Of a stretch of DNA of 64,000 nt, positions 8,123-16,766 are shown piece by piece. Under the pieces are notes generated by a model. It saw only the letters and a list, made by a program, of their open reading frames with translations, did no database searches and was not told where the DNA came from. Numbering within the stretch: the stretch's first letter is position 1; each line of letters opens with the position of its first letter. This DNA comes from Fimenecus sp052298855 (lineage in GTDB: Bacteria > Bacillota > Clostridia > Oscillospirales > Acutalibacteraceae), in assembly GCA_052298855.1 (NCBI GenBank), contig DAVZXP010000006.1:62001-126000 (forward strand), given 5' to 3'. Both the position numbers and the translations under genes were made by a program.

Positions 8123-8459
8123 GTGAGTAGATTGAGCAATTACGGGGGCGCAGCAATGCGTCAATGAGGAAAGTCCGAGCATCACACAGCAGGGTAACGG
8201 CTAACGGCCGCCGAGGGCGACCTCCGGGAAAGTGCATAGAGATATACCGCCGTATTTATACGGTAAGGGTGGAAAGGCGAGGTAAGAGCTCACCGGAATA
8301 TTGGTAACAATATTGCCAAGTAAACCCTACCCGATGCAACATCGACTGAAGTTGTCAGCTGGGCAGATACTTCGACGGATGGCTTGAGCGTATCGGCAAC
8401 GGTACGAGTAGATAGATAATTGCTTTCAATGACAGAACTCGGCTTACAGGTTTACTCAC
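8123..8459 (+). ncRNA. rnpB: RNase P RNA, bacterial type A-like
   Basis: The RNA subunit of RNase P, which cuts 5' leaders from pre-tRNA. Conserved landmarks appear in order: GAGGAAAGTCCGAGC (P4/J regions, about 8165), ACAGCAGGGTAACGGC, CCGAGGGCGACCTCCGGG, GGTGGAAAGGCGAGGTAAGAGCTC, and the 3' ACAGAACTCGGCTTACAGG. The P1 helix is formed by GTGAGTA (8123-8129) and TACTCAC (8453-8459). The length of about 337 nt is normal. Confidence 0.95.
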
Positions 8460-8500
8460 ATTGTTGAATTCGCCTCATACTATGTTATGGGGTGATTTTA

Positions 8501-8836
8501 ATGTTAGAGGCGTTTTTTGCATCGATTTTCGTCGGATTGATACTTTTAGGCTTGCTTGCGCTGTCTTACGGAATAATGTTCAAGCTTTTAATGCCAAAAG
8601 GCAAGTACGACTATTACATAATTATTCCGTCGGAGGGCTGCGGAGAAGAGATAACTCAAGCGGCATATTCCGCAAGGACAAAGCTCAATCTTATCGGAGA
8701 TGAAAATCACGGGAAGGTTCTTGTTCTTGATAAGGGTATGAATGAAACGCAAAGGCTTTCCTGCTTGAATGTTTGCAGACAGACAAACGGAATTTATCTT
8801 GTAGCGGTTGAGGAATTAGAGGAATTGTTCAAATGA
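8501..8836 (+). CDS. Small membrane-anchored unknown protein
   Basis: 111 residues. One N-terminal transmembrane segment (about 5-28, Leu/Ile-rich) is followed by a soluble domain with a beta strand (YDYYIIIPSEG) and a C-terminal Glu-rich end. Start 8501 is preceded by GGGGTGA five bases upstream; a GTG at 8492 is less likely. The stop overlaps the recD2 start (ATGA), so the two are co-translated. I do not recognise the family; the coupling is the only functional hint. Confidence 0.7.
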   Translation: MLEAFFASIFVGLILLGLLALSYGIMFKLLMPKGKYDYYIIIPSEGCGEEITQAAYSARTKLNLIGDENHGKVLVLDKGMNETQRLSCLNVCRQTNGIYLVAVEELEELFK

Positions 8837-11049
8837 GTGAAGAGCTTAAAAACGAAATAATAAGCGGTACGGTTGAGGATGTTAAGTTCAGAAATGAGCA
8901 GAACGGATATACCGTGCTTGAAATTGGCTGTGATGACGAGCTTATCACGGCCGTTGGCATTTTCTCGGGAATTTCCGTCGGCGAAACCGTTAAATGCTCG
9001 GGTAATTGGACTTTTCACAATACGTTCGGCAGACAGTTTAAGGTGGAAAGCTACGAGAGAAATATGCCTGCCACAACGGAACAGCTTTATAATTATCTCA
9101 GCGCAGGTGCGGTAAAGGGAATAGGTCCTGCAACGGCTGAAAGAATAATAGAAAAATTCGGAGAGCGTTCGTTTGAGGTGCTTGAAAATGAGCCTGAAAG
9201 CCTTGCTCTTATAAAGGGTATATCCTTAGAACGTGCAAAGAAAATGTCAAACGATTTCAAGAGTCAGTTTGCCGTAAGAGGTATTATGATGAATCTTGAG
9301 GCTTACGGAATGACGCCGAATGAGTGCATTAAGGCATATAAGCTTTTCGGTGCAAAAGCGGTTGAAAGAGTTATGAAAAATCCGTTCGATTTGTGCTTTT
9401 CAGGTACGGGAATAGGCTTTGAAAGGGCAGAGGCGATAGCGGAGAAATTACCCAACGGCACAAATCAGTCATATAGAATTAAAGCAGGTATTTTACATAT
9501 TGTTACGCACAATTTATATTCGGACGGTCACACTTGCTTGCCGAGGGAAAAACTTGTGAGAATATCGGCACAATACCTTTCAACCAATGAAGATACCGCC
9601 GATATTATGATTGACGAGCTGATAAGCGAAAGCAAGCTTGTTTCAAAGAAAATGAACAATAAGGAGTTCATTTTTCTAACCTCTGCTTATTTTGACGAAA
9701 ACTCAATAAGCAACAGGATGAAGGTGCTTTTGAAATTTCCGCCTCCCGAAAGAAAAACGCTTTATAAGGAAATCGAAGCGGTTGAGGCTTCGCTGAAAAT
9801 CGAATATGCCCAAAAGCAAAAAGAGGCTATTCAGACCGCAATAAATAAGGGTATGCTCATTTTGACGGGCGGACCGGGTACAGGAAAAACCACAACGCTA
9901 AAGGGCATAATCAAGGTATTTGAAAACGAAGGACTTGAAATTGCACTTGCAGCGCCAACGGGCAGGGCGGCAAAGCGAATGAGCGAGCTTACAGGCAAGG
10001 AAGCAAAGACAATTCATCGCTTGCTTGAGGTCGAATGGGACGAAAACGACAGACCTGCTTTTCAGCGCAATTTACGCAATCCGCTTGACTGTGAGGCGCT
10101 TATAGTTGACGAGCTTTCAATGGTTGATACAAGCCTTTTTGCAAGTCTTTTGTCGGCGCTTCCGTTCGGCTGCAGGTTTATAATGGTCGGCGACTCCGAT
10201 CAGCTTCCTGCAGTCGGTGCAGGCAATGTTTTGTCGGACTTAATCGGCTCGGGACTTTTACCCGTTGTTGAATTGAAAGAAGTTTTCAGGCAGTCTCTTG
10301 ACAGCTTGATTGTCACAAACGCACATAGAATAGTCAACGGCGAGCAGGTTATAATCGATAAAAAGGACAGCGACTTTTTTCTTATGGAGAGAAGAAACGC
10401 TTTTGATACCGCACAGACGGTGGCAGAGCTTTATTCCAAGCGTTTGCCTGCGGCTTACGGTTATTCTCCGCTTACGGATATTCAGGTGATATGTCCGTCT
10501 AAAAAGGGCGAAGCAGGTACAAATAATCTCAACAAAATGCTCCAAGAGCTTGTTAATCCTCACGAAAAGGGCAAAAATGAAATAACCGTCGGCTTCAAGG
10601 TGTTCCGTGAGGGCGACAAGGTTATGCAGATAAAGAATAATTACAATATCGGCTGGGAAAAGGGCAAGGACTCGGGCGAGGGTATATTCAACGGCGATAT
10701 CGGCATAATCGAAAAAATAGATATAAAAAACGAATGTGTGATTATCTGCTTTGATGATGACCGCAGAGCAACATATATGAAAGACCAACTGATTGAACTT
10801 GAACTTGCTTATGCCGTTACTGTCCATAAAAGCCAGGGCAGTGAATTTAAGGCGGTTATTTTGCCGATAATATCTGTAATTCCGCAGCTTAAATACAGAA
10901 ATCTTCTCTATACCGCCGTCACAAGAGCAAAGGAAAAGCTTGTTGTTGTCGGAAGCTCGGCAGAGGTTCTTGAAATGGCACAAAACGATAAAAAGACACG
11001 CCGATATTCTGCACTCAAATATATGCTTTTGGAGAATAACAATGAATAA
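8833..11049 (+). CDS. recD2: RecD-like DNA helicase RecD2
   Basis: A 738-residue superfamily 1 5'-3' DNA helicase of the type found where RecBC is absent. An N-terminal OB-like region and helix-hairpin-helix segments (GAVKGIGPATAERI, about 93-106) precede the ATPase core. Walker A is TGGPGTGKTTT (about 344). The DEAH-like motif II is VDELSMVD, then MVGDSDQLPAVGAG, and motif VI is YTAVTRAKEKLVVVG. It acts in replication-fork maintenance and repair. It overlaps the upstream small gene by four bases and comFC by eight. Confidence 0.94.
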   Translation: MSEELKNEIISGTVEDVKFRNEQNGYTVLEIGCDDELITAVGIFSGISVGETVKCSGNWTFHNTFGRQFKVESYERNMPATTEQLYNYLSAGAVKGIGPATAERIIEKFGERSFEVLENEPESLALIKGISLERAKKMSNDFKSQFAVRGIMMNLEAYGMTPNECIKAYKLFGAKAVERVMKNPFDLCFSGTGIGFERAEAIAEKLPNGTNQSYRIKAGILHIVTHNLYSDGHTCLPREKLVRISAQYLSTNEDTADIMIDELISESKLVSKKMNNKEFIFLTSAYFDENSISNRMKVLLKFPPPERKTLYKEIEAVEASLKIEYAQKQKEAIQTAINKGMLILTGGPGTGKTTTLKGIIKVFENEGLEIALAAPTGRAAKRMSELTGKEAKTIHRLLEVEWDENDRPAFQRNLRNPLDCEALIVDELSMVDTSLFASLLSALPFGCRFIMVGDSDQLPAVGAGNVLSDLIGSGLLPVVELKEVFRQSLDSLIVTNAHRIVNGEQVIIDKKDSDFFLMERRNAFDTAQTVAELYSKRLPAAYGYSPLTDIQVICPSKKGEAGTNNLNKMLQELVNPHEKGKNEITVGFKVFREGDKVMQIKNNYNIGWEKGKDSGEGIFNGDIGIIEKIDIKNECVIICFDDDRRATYMKDQLIELELAYAVTVHKSQGSEFKAVILPIISVIPQLKYRNLLYTAVTRAKEKLVVVGSSAEVLEMAQNDKKTRRYSALKYMLLENNNE

Positions 11050-11761
11050 GGACAAGCTTAAGGCCTTTGCCGTCAGCATTTTCTTTCCGAAGCGGTGCAG
11101 ATATTGCGGCGAGCTTATTCGCTACGACGAAACGTTATGTGAGGAATGTAAAAAGGGCTTGCCTGTAATCGAAGCACCCGTTTGTCACGATTGCGGTATG
11201 AGTAAATCGGATTGCGATTGCAAGGGAAGAAAGCATTTTTACAATTCGATTGTCAGCGCATTTTATTATGAGGGCGCTATTCGTAAGGCTGTATCGAGAA
11301 TGAAATTCAGCGAAAAGAAGTTTATGTGCAAAATTATGGCAGAGGATATGTACGAGGTCTTTTTAAGGGAATATTCTGACTGCGAATTTGATTATATCTG
11401 TTATATCCCGTTTACTAAAAGCAAGACGAGAAAGCGTGAATTTAATCAGGCGGAGCTTTTGGCAAATGAGCTGTCGGCTCTTACGGGGATTCCCGTGCTT
11501 GACGCTTTAGAGTGCTTATACGACACACCGTCACAGCATTCTTTATCGGGACTTTACAGAAAAGGAAATGTGTTCGGCATTTATGATGTAAAACGCAAGG
11601 AAGAAATAAAAGACAAGAATATTTTGCTTGTTGACGATGTCAAAACTACGGGTGCTTCGCTTGATGAATGTGCAAAGATGCTGCGCATTTTCGAGGCGCA
11701 GAGCGTTAGCTGCATTACCTTTGCCGTGGCACACCGAAATAAAAACGGTGTTGACAGTTAG
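11042..11761 (+). CDS. comFC: ComF family amidophosphoribosyltransferase-like protein
   Basis: 239 residues. N-terminal zinc-finger-like cysteines (CRYCGELI, CEECKKG, CHDCGMSKSDCDCKG) are followed by a phosphoribosyltransferase fold with the PRPP loop ILLVDDVKTTGASLDECA (about 195-212). ComFC/GntX proteins are needed for DNA uptake in competent Bacillus; in Clostridia the role is unproven. Start 11042 lies inside the recD2 end (eight-base overlap), which suggests translational coupling of two DNA-processing proteins. The start gives the normal family length. Confidence 0.9.
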   Translation: MNKDKLKAFAVSIFFPKRCRYCGELIRYDETLCEECKKGLPVIEAPVCHDCGMSKSDCDCKGRKHFYNSIVSAFYYEGAIRKAVSRMKFSEKKFMCKIMAEDMYEVFLREYSDCEFDYICYIPFTKSKTRKREFNQAELLANELSALTGIPVLDALECLYDTPSQHSLSGLYRKGNVFGIYDVKRKEEIKDKNILLVDDVKTTGASLDECAKMLRIFEAQSVSCITFAVAHRNKNGVDS

Positions 11762-11779
11762 GGATAATGTTGCTAAAAT
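11751..11779 (+). promoter_or_regulatory. Predicted promoter of the 11799 gene
   Basis: TTGACA (11751-11756), 17 bp, TAAAAT (11774-11779), overlapping the 3' end of comFC. Confidence 0.75.
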
Positions 11780-11798
11780 ACCTTATTGAGGTGTGAAA

Positions 11799-12275
11799 AT
11801 GAATAAGACAAAACGCAAGGCGGTTGTTGTTATTTTTGAGATACTCGCCGTTGTAATAATAATAGGGCTTATTATTTTAGGCACTAATGTACTAAAAAAC
11901 CGTTGGCATAAAATCGATTTTAACGTTACTGAAATCGTAGCGCAAAGGTCTGAGGATAACGAGGAATTGTATCACGTTACGGTTCACGGAACCGCAGACA
12001 CTTGGTTTTATGACTTTAACACATATAAATTTAAGCTTGTAGCAGGCACTTCGGGTTATTATATCGCAAAGAATTCTCCCAATACGACGTACCTTACCGT
12101 AAATCACAATCATACTGCGGAATTTACTTTGGAATTCGATACGTACAATCTCGACGATATAAAGAACTATACCTTTTACGGCAGAAGCATTTTTATAAAC
12201 GGCAACAGTAAAGAGGGCACGGATATAAGAATGTTTATGTCCGAATTTGTCGATAAGCTTGAAATAGCGGAATAA
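11799..12275 (+). CDS. Membrane-anchored protein of unknown function
   Basis: 158 residues. A basic N-terminus is followed by one transmembrane helix (about 10-30, VVVIFEILAVVIIIGLIIL) and an extracellular, beta-rich domain with many aromatic and Thr residues. Start 11799 (ATG) follows GAGGTG; GTG 11793 is an alternative. It has its own promoter at 11751-11779 and precedes the valS T-box unit. I do not recognise the family. Confidence 0.65.
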   Translation: MNKTKRKAVVVIFEILAVVIIIGLIILGTNVLKNRWHKIDFNVTEIVAQRSEDNEELYHVTVHGTADTWFYDFNTYKFKLVAGTSGYYIAKNSPNTTYLTVNHNHTAEFTLEFDTYNLDDIKNYTFYGRSIFINGNSKEGTDIRMFMSEFVDKLEIAE

Positions 12276-12280
12276 ATCAG

Positions 12281-12309
12281 TTGACACTTTATGCCGCAAA
12301 TGATAAAAT
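12281..12309 (+). promoter_or_regulatory. Promoter of the valS T-box transcript
   Basis: TTGACA (12281-12286), 17 bp, TAAAAT (12304-12309). Confidence 0.8.
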
Positions 12310-12315
12310 ATTGTA

Positions 12316-12554
12316 TGATTTAATATTAAACACAGTGAAGAAGTTAAGATTCGCTCCCACCGTTTCAGAGAGTTGCCGTTCGGTGCAAGGCAATACAGCG
12401 TGCGTTTCGTCGTCACTTCGGAGTGGTTTCGCCGATATTTAAGCGAAAACGGCTTATTCCCGTTAAAAAATATAAAAGCGGTCGCCTTGTGCGGCAATTT
12501 GAGTGGTACCACGGAATTTTTCGTCTCATACTTTGTATGGGGCGTTTTTATTTT
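12316..12554 (+). promoter_or_regulatory. Valine T-box leader with terminator
   Basis: The leader reads uncharged tRNA-Val and controls valS transcription. Stem I landmarks are AGAGAG (12367-12372) and GGTGCAAGG (12382-12390). The likely specifier codon is GTC at 12412-12414, followed by A and then CTTCGGAG. The T-box bulge TGGTACCACGG is at 12504-12514; its TGGT pairs with the ACCA end of tRNA-Val. The terminator is a 10-bp stem CGTCTCATAC/GTATGGGGCG (12522-12531/12535-12544) followed by TTTTTATTTT. An adjacent GTC at 12409-12411 makes the specifier register slightly uncertain. Confidence 0.92.
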
Positions 12555-12570
12555 ATAAAGGAGATATGAT

Positions 12571-15273
12571 ATGTCAAAAGAGCTTGAAAAACAGTACAAT
12601 CCCCAAAATGTCGAGGAACGAATTTACGGCACTTGGGTTGAAAACAAATATTTTCACGCAAAGCGTGAGCAGGGGAAAAAGACTTATACGATAGTCATTC
12701 CGCCACCCAATATTACGGGACAGCTCCATATGGGACACGCCCTTGATAATACATTGCAGGACATTCTTATCCGCTATCACAGAATGGCAGGATATGATAC
12801 CCTTTGGCTTCCCGGAACAGACCACGCTTCTATCGCAACCGAGGCTAAAATTGTCGAGGCTATGCGTAAAGAGGGACTTACCAAAGAAGATTTGGGTAGA
12901 GATAAGTTCCTTGAAAGAGCTTGGAAATGGAAAGAGCAGTACGGCGGAAGAATTATCGAACAACTTAAAAAAATGGGCTCTTCGTGCGACTGGGACAGAG
13001 AAAGATTTACTCTTGACGAGGGCTGCAGCAAGGCTGTACGTGAGGTCTTTGTTCGCCTTTACGAAAAGGATTTGATTTACAGAGGCAACAGAATGGTAAA
13101 CTGGTGTCCTCATTGTAACACTTCAATTTCCGATGCGGAGGTTGAGTACGAGGAAAAGGACTCTAATTTCTGGCATCTTCTCTATACCGTTAAGGAGACG
13201 GGCGAGAAGCTCGAACTTGCAACAACCCGTCCCGAGACAATGCTCGGCGATACCGCTGTCGCGATAAACGGCGACGATCCGAGATATGCACATCTTCACG
13301 GCTGTCACGTTATTTTACCGCTTCTCAATAAGGAAATACCGATTGTCTGCGACGAGCACGCAGATATGACAAAGGGCACGGGTGTTGTTAAGATTACACC
13401 TGCACACGACCCGAATGACTTTGAGGTCGGACTTCGTCATGACCTTCCGATTGTCCGCACATTTACCTATGACGGACATATGACGGGTGCTGCCGACAAA
13501 GCAGAAGCTGACGAGCTTCGTGCATCGGGTAAGACGGCACAGAACGAGCCTGAGGTGCTTGACTGCGGTAAGTATGCGGGTATGACTACGCTTGAAGCGA
13601 GAAAAGCAATCCTTAAAGATCTTGAAGAGGGCGGATATATCAAAGAAATCGAGCCTATCAAGCACGAGGTCGGCACTTGCTATCGTTGCCATACAAGCAT
13701 TGAGCCTATGGTTTCAAAGCAATGGTTTGTAAGAATGGAGCCGCTTGCCAAGCCTGCTATTGAGTCGGTTGAAAAGGGCGATATTAAATTTATCCCCGAG
13801 CGCTTTACAAAGAACTATATGAACTGGATGCGTGGCACAAGAGATTGGTGCATTTCCCGTCAGCTTTGGTGGGGACACAGAATTCCTGCTTGGTACTGCG
13901 ACGATTGCGGTGCTACAACGGTTTCAAAGACTGATATTGATACTTGCCCGGAATGTGGCAGTAAGCATATAAATCAGGATCCCGATACGCTTGATACATG
14001 GTTCTCCTCGGCTCTTTGGCCGTTCTCAACCCTCGGTTGGCCCGAGCAGACAGAGGATTTGAAGCACTATTATCCGACAAATACTCTTGTAACAGGCTAT
14101 GATATAATCGGCTTCTGGGTATCGAGAATGATTTTCTCGGCTCTTGAATATACGGGCAAAGCGCCGTTTGATACAGTTCTTATTCACGGACTTGTTCGTG
14201 ATGCACAGGGCAGAAAGATGTCCAAGTCTCTCGGTAACGGTATTGACCCGCTTGAAATTATCGACAAATTCGGCGCAGATGCATTGAGATTTACTCTTGC
14301 AACAGGTAACAGCCCCGGAAACGATATGAGATTTTCCGACGAAAAGGTTGAGGCGAGCAGAAACTTCGCAAACAAGATTTGGAATGCGGCAAGATTTATT
14401 CTTATGAATCTCGGCGAGGACGAAAAAGCACCGCACATTCCCGAAAAGCTTGCGATTGAGGATAAGTGGATTTTGTCGCAGTACAATGAGCTTATCAAGG
14501 CTGTTACAGAGTCTCTTGAAAAATATGAGCTCGGTCTTGCGGTGCAGAAGCTCTATGACTTTATTTGGGATGTATTCTGCGATTGGTATATCGAGCTTGC
14601 AAAAATTCGTCTTAACGGCGAGGATGAAAACGCAAAGCAGACGGCAAAGGCTGTGCTTGTTTATGTAATGAGTAACACCCTCAAGCTTCTCCATCCGTTT
14701 ATGCCGTTTATCACAGAGGAAATTTGGCAGACGCTTCCGCACGACGGCGAGTCGATTATGATTTCCAATTGGCCTAAGTATTCTCCCGACCTTAATTTTA
14801 AGTCGGAGGAGGCTGAAATGCAGAGGGTTATGACCGCTGTTAAGGCTGTTCGTAACAGAAGAAGCGAAATGAATGTCGCTCCGTCCAAAAAAGCACAGGT
14901 TATTATCGATACTTCTTATGTTGACACCTTTACAAACGGCGCAGAATTCTTTAAGAGACTTGCGTCAGCAAGTGAGGTCAAGATTGTTCCCGGCTATGAG
15001 GACTCTTCGGCAGTTACCGTAATTACCGCCGACGCTAAAATTTATATTCCTATGGACGAGCTTGTTGACTTCAAAGCAGAGCTTGAAAGACTTGAAAAGG
15101 AAAAGAAAGCCGTTCAAAAGGACATTGACTTTATTTCCAATAAGCTTAACAATCAAAGCTTTGTCGCAAAAGCACCTGCGAAGCTTGTTGACGAGCAGAG
15201 AGAGAAACTCAAGGCATACACCGAAAAAATGCGTATGATTGACGACTCAATCGAAAAAATTAAATCAAGATAA
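12571..15273 (+). CDS. valS: Valyl-tRNA synthetase
   Basis: A 900-residue class I synthetase that charges tRNA-Val and edits threonine. It has the HIGH-type signature PPNITGQLHMGHAL (about 47-60), the CP1 editing domain with ATTRPETMLGDTAV, a zinc-ribbon-like pair (CDDCGATTV, CPECGSKH), and KMSKS as GRKMSKSLGN. A C-terminal anticodon-binding domain and a coiled-coil arm follow (about 830-900). The length is usual for bacteria. AAGGAG lies nine bases before the start. Expression is under the T-box upstream. Confidence 0.98.
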   Translation: MSKELEKQYNPQNVEERIYGTWVENKYFHAKREQGKKTYTIVIPPPNITGQLHMGHALDNTLQDILIRYHRMAGYDTLWLPGTDHASIATEAKIVEAMRKEGLTKEDLGRDKFLERAWKWKEQYGGRIIEQLKKMGSSCDWDRERFTLDEGCSKAVREVFVRLYEKDLIYRGNRMVNWCPHCNTSISDAEVEYEEKDSNFWHLLYTVKETGEKLELATTRPETMLGDTAVAINGDDPRYAHLHGCHVILPLLNKEIPIVCDEHADMTKGTGVVKITPAHDPNDFEVGLRHDLPIVRTFTYDGHMTGAADKAEADELRASGKTAQNEPEVLDCGKYAGMTTLEARKAILKDLEEGGYIKEIEPIKHEVGTCYRCHTSIEPMVSKQWFVRMEPLAKPAIESVEKGDIKFIPERFTKNYMNWMRGTRDWCISRQLWWGHRIPAWYCDDCGATTVSKTDIDTCPECGSKHINQDPDTLDTWFSSALWPFSTLGWPEQTEDLKHYYPTNTLVTGYDIIGFWVSRMIFSALEYTGKAPFDTVLIHGLVRDAQGRKMSKSLGNGIDPLEIIDKFGADALRFTLATGNSPGNDMRFSDEKVEASRNFANKIWNAARFILMNLGEDEKAPHIPEKLAIEDKWILSQYNELIKAVTESLEKYELGLAVQKLYDFIWDVFCDWYIELAKIRLNGEDENAKQTAKAVLVYVMSNTLKLLHPFMPFITEEIWQTLPHDGESIMISNWPKYSPDLNFKSEEAEMQRVMTAVKAVRNRRSEMNVAPSKKAQVIIDTSYVDTFTNGAEFFKRLASASEVKIVPGYEDSSAVTVITADAKIYIPMDELVDFKAELERLEKEKKAVQKDIDFISNKLNNQSFVAKAPAKLVDEQREKLKAYTEKMRMIDDSIEKIKSR

Positions 15274-15277
15274 CAAA

Positions 15278-15310
15278 TTGCCGCAGGAATTATTCTTGCG
15301 GCAATTTTAA
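15278..15310 (+). terminator. Terminator of valS
   Basis: A 12-bp stem TTGCCGCAGGAA/TTCTTGCGGCAA (15278-15289/15293-15304), with one G-T pair, then TTTTAATG. Confidence 0.85.
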
Positions 15311-15323
15311 TGTAAAAAAATTC

Positions 15324-15352
15324 TTGCAATACATAAAACTATGTGATAAACT
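15324..15352 (+). promoter_or_regulatory. Predicted promoter of the GtrA-like gene
   Basis: TTGCAA (15324-15329), 17 bp, TAAACT (15347-15352). Confidence 0.55.
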
Positions 15353-15393
15353 GTTTTTGTATTAAAATTTTTCTTGTTAAGGAGAGGGTTCCA

Positions 15394-15963
15394 ATGGCAA
15401 AATTAAAAGATATTGACAACGCTGCTGCTGAAAAGGGTAAGGGTCTTAAAACTCTTTGGCAGTTTGTAAAATTCATTTTCGTTTCACTTATCGCATTTGT
15501 TGTGCAGACATTCCTGCCGCTTCTCATCAAATTGTTTATGAGCGACGAGTTTCTCACAAGAAGCTATGATATTTGGGGCATTTTTAAGTCATCTGTTGAC
15601 GCTAAAACAGGTGCAATGCTCGGTCTCGGTGTGTTTATTGCGGCTAACGTTTCAAATGTTATCGCACAGATCGTTTCTTTCTTTATCAACCGTGAAAAGA
15701 CCTTCAATTCAGATGCTAACATAGCCGTAACACTTCCGATTTACATCGTTTTCACAATCGCACTTATTATTTTCTCGGCTTGGCTTTCAACAAAGTTCAT
15801 TCCGTTCTTCACAGGTCTTACAGGCTCTGCCGATACCGCAATGGCAATTTCGGGTGCATTGTGCGGTGCTGTTCAGTTCTTTATTTACTTCCCGTTCGAT
15901 AAGCTTCTTTTCCCCGAAAAGAAAGAAGATAAGGAAAAAAAGGCTGAAAAAGAAAGCAAATAA
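15394..15963 (+). CDS. GtrA-like multi-pass membrane protein
   Basis: 189 residues with four predicted membrane segments (about 25-48, 75-100, 110-135, 145-165) and a charged Lys/Glu tail. The segment NVIAQIVSFFINREKTF matches the GtrA family signature (N-x4-FxxNRxxTF). GtrA proteins flip or help translocate lipid-linked sugars for cell-surface glycosylation. No glycosyltransferase partner is adjacent, so the substrate cannot be inferred. Start 15394 follows GGAGAGGG. It has its own promoter and terminator and is a single-gene unit. Confidence 0.72.
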   Translation: MAKLKDIDNAAAEKGKGLKTLWQFVKFIFVSLIAFVVQTFLPLLIKLFMSDEFLTRSYDIWGIFKSSVDAKTGAMLGLGVFIAANVSNVIAQIVSFFINREKTFNSDANIAVTLPIYIVFTIALIIFSAWLSTKFIPFFTGLTGSADTAMAISGALCGAVQFFIYFPFDKLLFPEKKEDKEKKAEKESK

Positions 15964-15978
15964 TTATAAAACCGTTAA

Positions 15979-16006
15979 AAGCGACTTGAAAAAGTCGCTT
16001 TTTTCT
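15979..16006 (+). terminator. Terminator after the GtrA-like gene
   Basis: A perfect 9-bp stem AAGCGACTT/AAGTCGCTT (15979-15987/15992-16000), a GAAA loop, then TTTTC. Confidence 0.88.
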
Positions 16007-16017
16007 TTGCTTTGGTG

Positions 16018-16046
16018 TTGTAAATCTGTATTTAATTTGGTAAAAT
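16018..16046 (+). promoter_or_regulatory. Predicted promoter of the tmk-like operon
   Basis: TTGTAA (16018-16023), 17 bp, TAAAAT (16041-16046). Confidence 0.55.
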
Positions 16047-16082
16047 AGATATGTTGTAAAATTTGTAAAATAGGTGGAAATT

Positions 16083-16766
16083 ATGGCGAATACGCTTATT
16101 GTAATAGAAGGACTTGACGGAAGCGGTAAATCTACACAGATTGAGCTTTTGAAAAAGAGATTGACAGATAAAGGAATTCCGGTAAAGCAGATTAAATTGC
16201 CCGATTACGAAGACGATTCAAGTATGCTTGTGCGTATGTATCTTTCGGGCGAGTTTGGAAGCAAGCCTGAGGACGTAAACATTTATGCAACCTCTTCATT
16301 TTATGCGGTTGACAGGTACGCAAGCTACAAGCGCCATTGGAAAGACGAATATCTTTCGGGCACGGTTATTTTGGCAGACAGATACACTTCGTCAAATGCC
16401 GTTCATCAAACTGTTAAATTGCCGAAGGAGCAATGGGACGAATATCTTTCCTGGCTTACCGATTATGAATACAATAAAATGGGTATTCCGAAGCCAACGG
16501 CGGTAATTTATCTTGATATGCCAGTCGAAATTTCGCAAAGACTTATGTCGAAGCGTTATGACAACGACGAGAGCAAAAAGGATATCCACGAGGCTAATGT
16601 CGAATACCTCAAAAAGTGCCGTGAAAGCGCAATGTTTTCCGCAGAAAAATTCGGTTGGTCGGTAATTAAATGCTCCGACGGGAAAGAACCGTTATCAATC
16701 GAAGAAATCGGCAATAATATTTATGAAAAAGTCGTAGAAAAAACAGGAGATTTATTAAGTGATTGA
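16083..16766 (+). CDS. tmk: Thymidylate kinase-like protein
   Basis: 227 residues. The P-loop VIEGLDGSGKSTQ (about 7-19), the DRYASY segment, and the DRY-type motif LADRYTSSNAVHQ (about 98-110) identify the dTMP kinase family, which makes dTDP for DNA synthesis. The usual LID arginines are represented only in MSKRYDNDESKKD, and the protein is slightly longer than typical (about 205-215). It could therefore be a second, divergent family member rather than the housekeeping enzyme. The gene starts a + strand operon, overlapping the next gene by eight bases. Confidence 0.8.
   Translation: MANTLIVIEGLDGSGKSTQIELLKKRLTDKGIPVKQIKLPDYEDDSSMLVRMYLSGEFGSKPEDVNIYATSSFYAVDRYASYKRHWKDEYLSGTVILADRYTSSNAVHQTVKLPKEQWDEYLSWLTDYEYNKMGIPKPTAVIYLDMPVEISQRLMSKRYDNDESKKDIHEANVEYLKKCRESAMFSAEKFGWSVIKCSDGKEPLSIEEIGNNIYEKVVEKTGDLLSD

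Noticed and set aside
10258..11079. Open reading frame of 273 codons on the minus strand
   Set aside because: It is antisense to recD2 and comFC. It has no ribosome-binding site and a composition typical of a shadow frame (Phe, Ile and Cys runs).
14026..14742. Open reading frame of 238 codons on the minus strand
   Set aside because: Shadow of valS with no plausible start signal.
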